A model generated the notes under the pieces. It searched no databases, was not told the DNA's origin, and worked only from the letters and a program-made list of their open reading frames with translations. A stretch of DNA of 12,890 bases from Deltaproteobacteria bacterium (GTDB lineage Bacteria > Desulfobacterota > Desulfuromonadia > Geobacterales > Pseudopelobacteraceae): positions 1-12,890 of the forward strand of contig JACRCG010000053.1 in assembly GCA_016219145.1 (NCBI GenBank). Reading direction: 5' to 3'. Both the position numbers and the translations under genes were made by a program. This document shows, piece by piece, positions 12,346 to 12,890 of this stretch (positions are counted from its first letter, which is position 1; the number at the start of each line of letters is the position of its first letter).

Positions 12346-12890
12346 TCACCGCCAGACCTCATCCGTATACTCCCCGCCCATATCACGCACAAACAGCGGC
12401 GGCTCGACAATCGGCACGCTGCGTCTCCCCTTGGCCAGTTCGGCCATGAACATGGTTGCCGGCGATTTGAGATTGCTGTGAATCATCCGCAAGCGCAGCA
12501 CGGACAACTTTGCTTGCGCTGCCAGAGACATGAATTCCGGCAAGCGTGACGGGAGCTGGATGAAACAGATCCGTCCGGATGGTTTTACGAGATATTTGGC
12601 AGCTGCAATAAAGTCGGACAGACCGGCGGTTGATTCGTGACGTGCGGCATCGCGACCGGCCTTGGGGCTGACCTTGCCGCTTCCGGCCTTACGAAATGGC
12701 GGATTGGAGACAACCAGGTCAAAAGTTGAATCCGGATAACATTTCCTGAGATTGATAACATCTTCTGCATGCACTATGGCCCGGTTATCAAGACCATTGT
12801 GCGAAATATTCCGCTCTGCCAGAGCCGCCATTTCGGGATGGTTTTCAATCGCCACAAGCGAGGCAGACAGGTTGATACGAGCCAGCACCA
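12346..12890 (-). CDS. Class I SAM-dependent methyltransferase, TrmN6 (YfiC)-like, C-terminal part
   Basis: About 181 C-terminal residues are visible; the frame stays open to the right edge, so the start and most of SAM motif I lie outside. The first visible residues (VLARINLSASLVAIENHPEM) are the end of motif I and the acidic ribose-binding position (Glu15 of the fragment). The catalytic adenine-N6 motif is NPPF (62-65), preceded by TFDLVVS. It is followed by AGSGKVSP and ARHE (82-85), the order seen in tRNA1(Val) (adenine37-N6)-methyltransferases. A C-terminal EYTDEV also fits that family. Expected reaction: N6-methylation of an adenine, most likely A37 of a tRNA. A related N6-adenine methylase acting on another RNA is possible. 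It converges on the cheY-cheX operon across the terminator. Confidence 0.85.
   Translation of the reverse strand, partial: VLARINLSASLVAIENHPEMAALAERNISHNGLDNRAIVHAEDVINLRKCYPDSTFDLVVSNPPFRKAGSGKVSPKAGRDAARHESTAGLSDFIAAAKYLVKPSGRICFIQLPSRLPEFMSLAAQAKLSVLRLRMIHSNLKSPATMFMAELAKGRRSVPIVEPPLFVRDMGGEYTDEVWR

Noticed and set aside
1..12890. Search for CRISPR arrays, insertion sequences, tRNA genes and phage genes
   Set aside because: No regularly spaced repeats, transposase motifs, tRNA-like cloverleaf ends or phage proteins were seen on reading both strands.

Overview
The window looks like chromosomal DNA from a member of the Geobacteraceae / Desulfuromonadales (moderate confidence). The reasons are the ResB-CcsA cytochrome c maturation pair beside a multiheme cytochrome with a doubled-CXXCH signature, a SAM-I riboswitch in front of a methionine operon, and a CheX-type phosphatase with GspE/MshE-type repeats. 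There is no insertion sequence, phage gene, CRISPR array, tRNA or rRNA. Coding density is high and composition looks uniform, so this reads as core chromosome rather than an island.

Layout. (1) 1-2433, minus strand: resB, ccsA and the first 58 codons of a c-type cytochrome form an operon for System II heme attachment plus a likely substrate. (2) 2434-2965: a 532-bp divergent intergenic region with a candidate resB promoter and operator-like inverted repeat, a consensus-like plus-strand promoter, a complete SAM-I (S-box) riboswitch and a terminator/antiterminator expression platform. (3) 2966-7094, plus strand: four tightly packed genes, namely a MetI-like cystathionine gamma-synthase, a MetC-like cystathionine beta-lyase, a ThiF-family adenylyltransferase with a fused ThiS-like domain, and the tRNA 2-thiouridylase MnmA. 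Spacings are 1, 3 and 0 nt, so all four are probably under SAM control. (4) 7083-9734: a 519-residue all-helical protein of unknown function (minus), divergent from a secreted MuiA-like protein (plus). (5) 9792-10814, minus: a parvulin-type peptidyl-prolyl isomerase with a lipobox. (6) 11020-12281, plus: a single-domain CheY-like response regulator and a protein joining four MshEN-type repeats to a CheX phosphatase domain, closed by a strong terminator. (7) 12346-12890, minus: the C-terminal part of a TrmN6-like methyltransferase.

How the genes fit together. Region 3 makes homocysteine from activated homoserine and cysteine and adds two sulfur-transfer genes, so it looks like a SAM-repressed sulfur-assimilation and sulfur-relay operon. 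Region 6 looks like a small signalling module in which a c-di-GMP-type sensor domain could tune dephosphorylation of its partner CheY. These two are the most interesting parts of the window. Neither is certainly new, but the combinations (ThiF and MnmA under a SAM riboswitch; MshEN repeats joined to CheX) deserve a second look.
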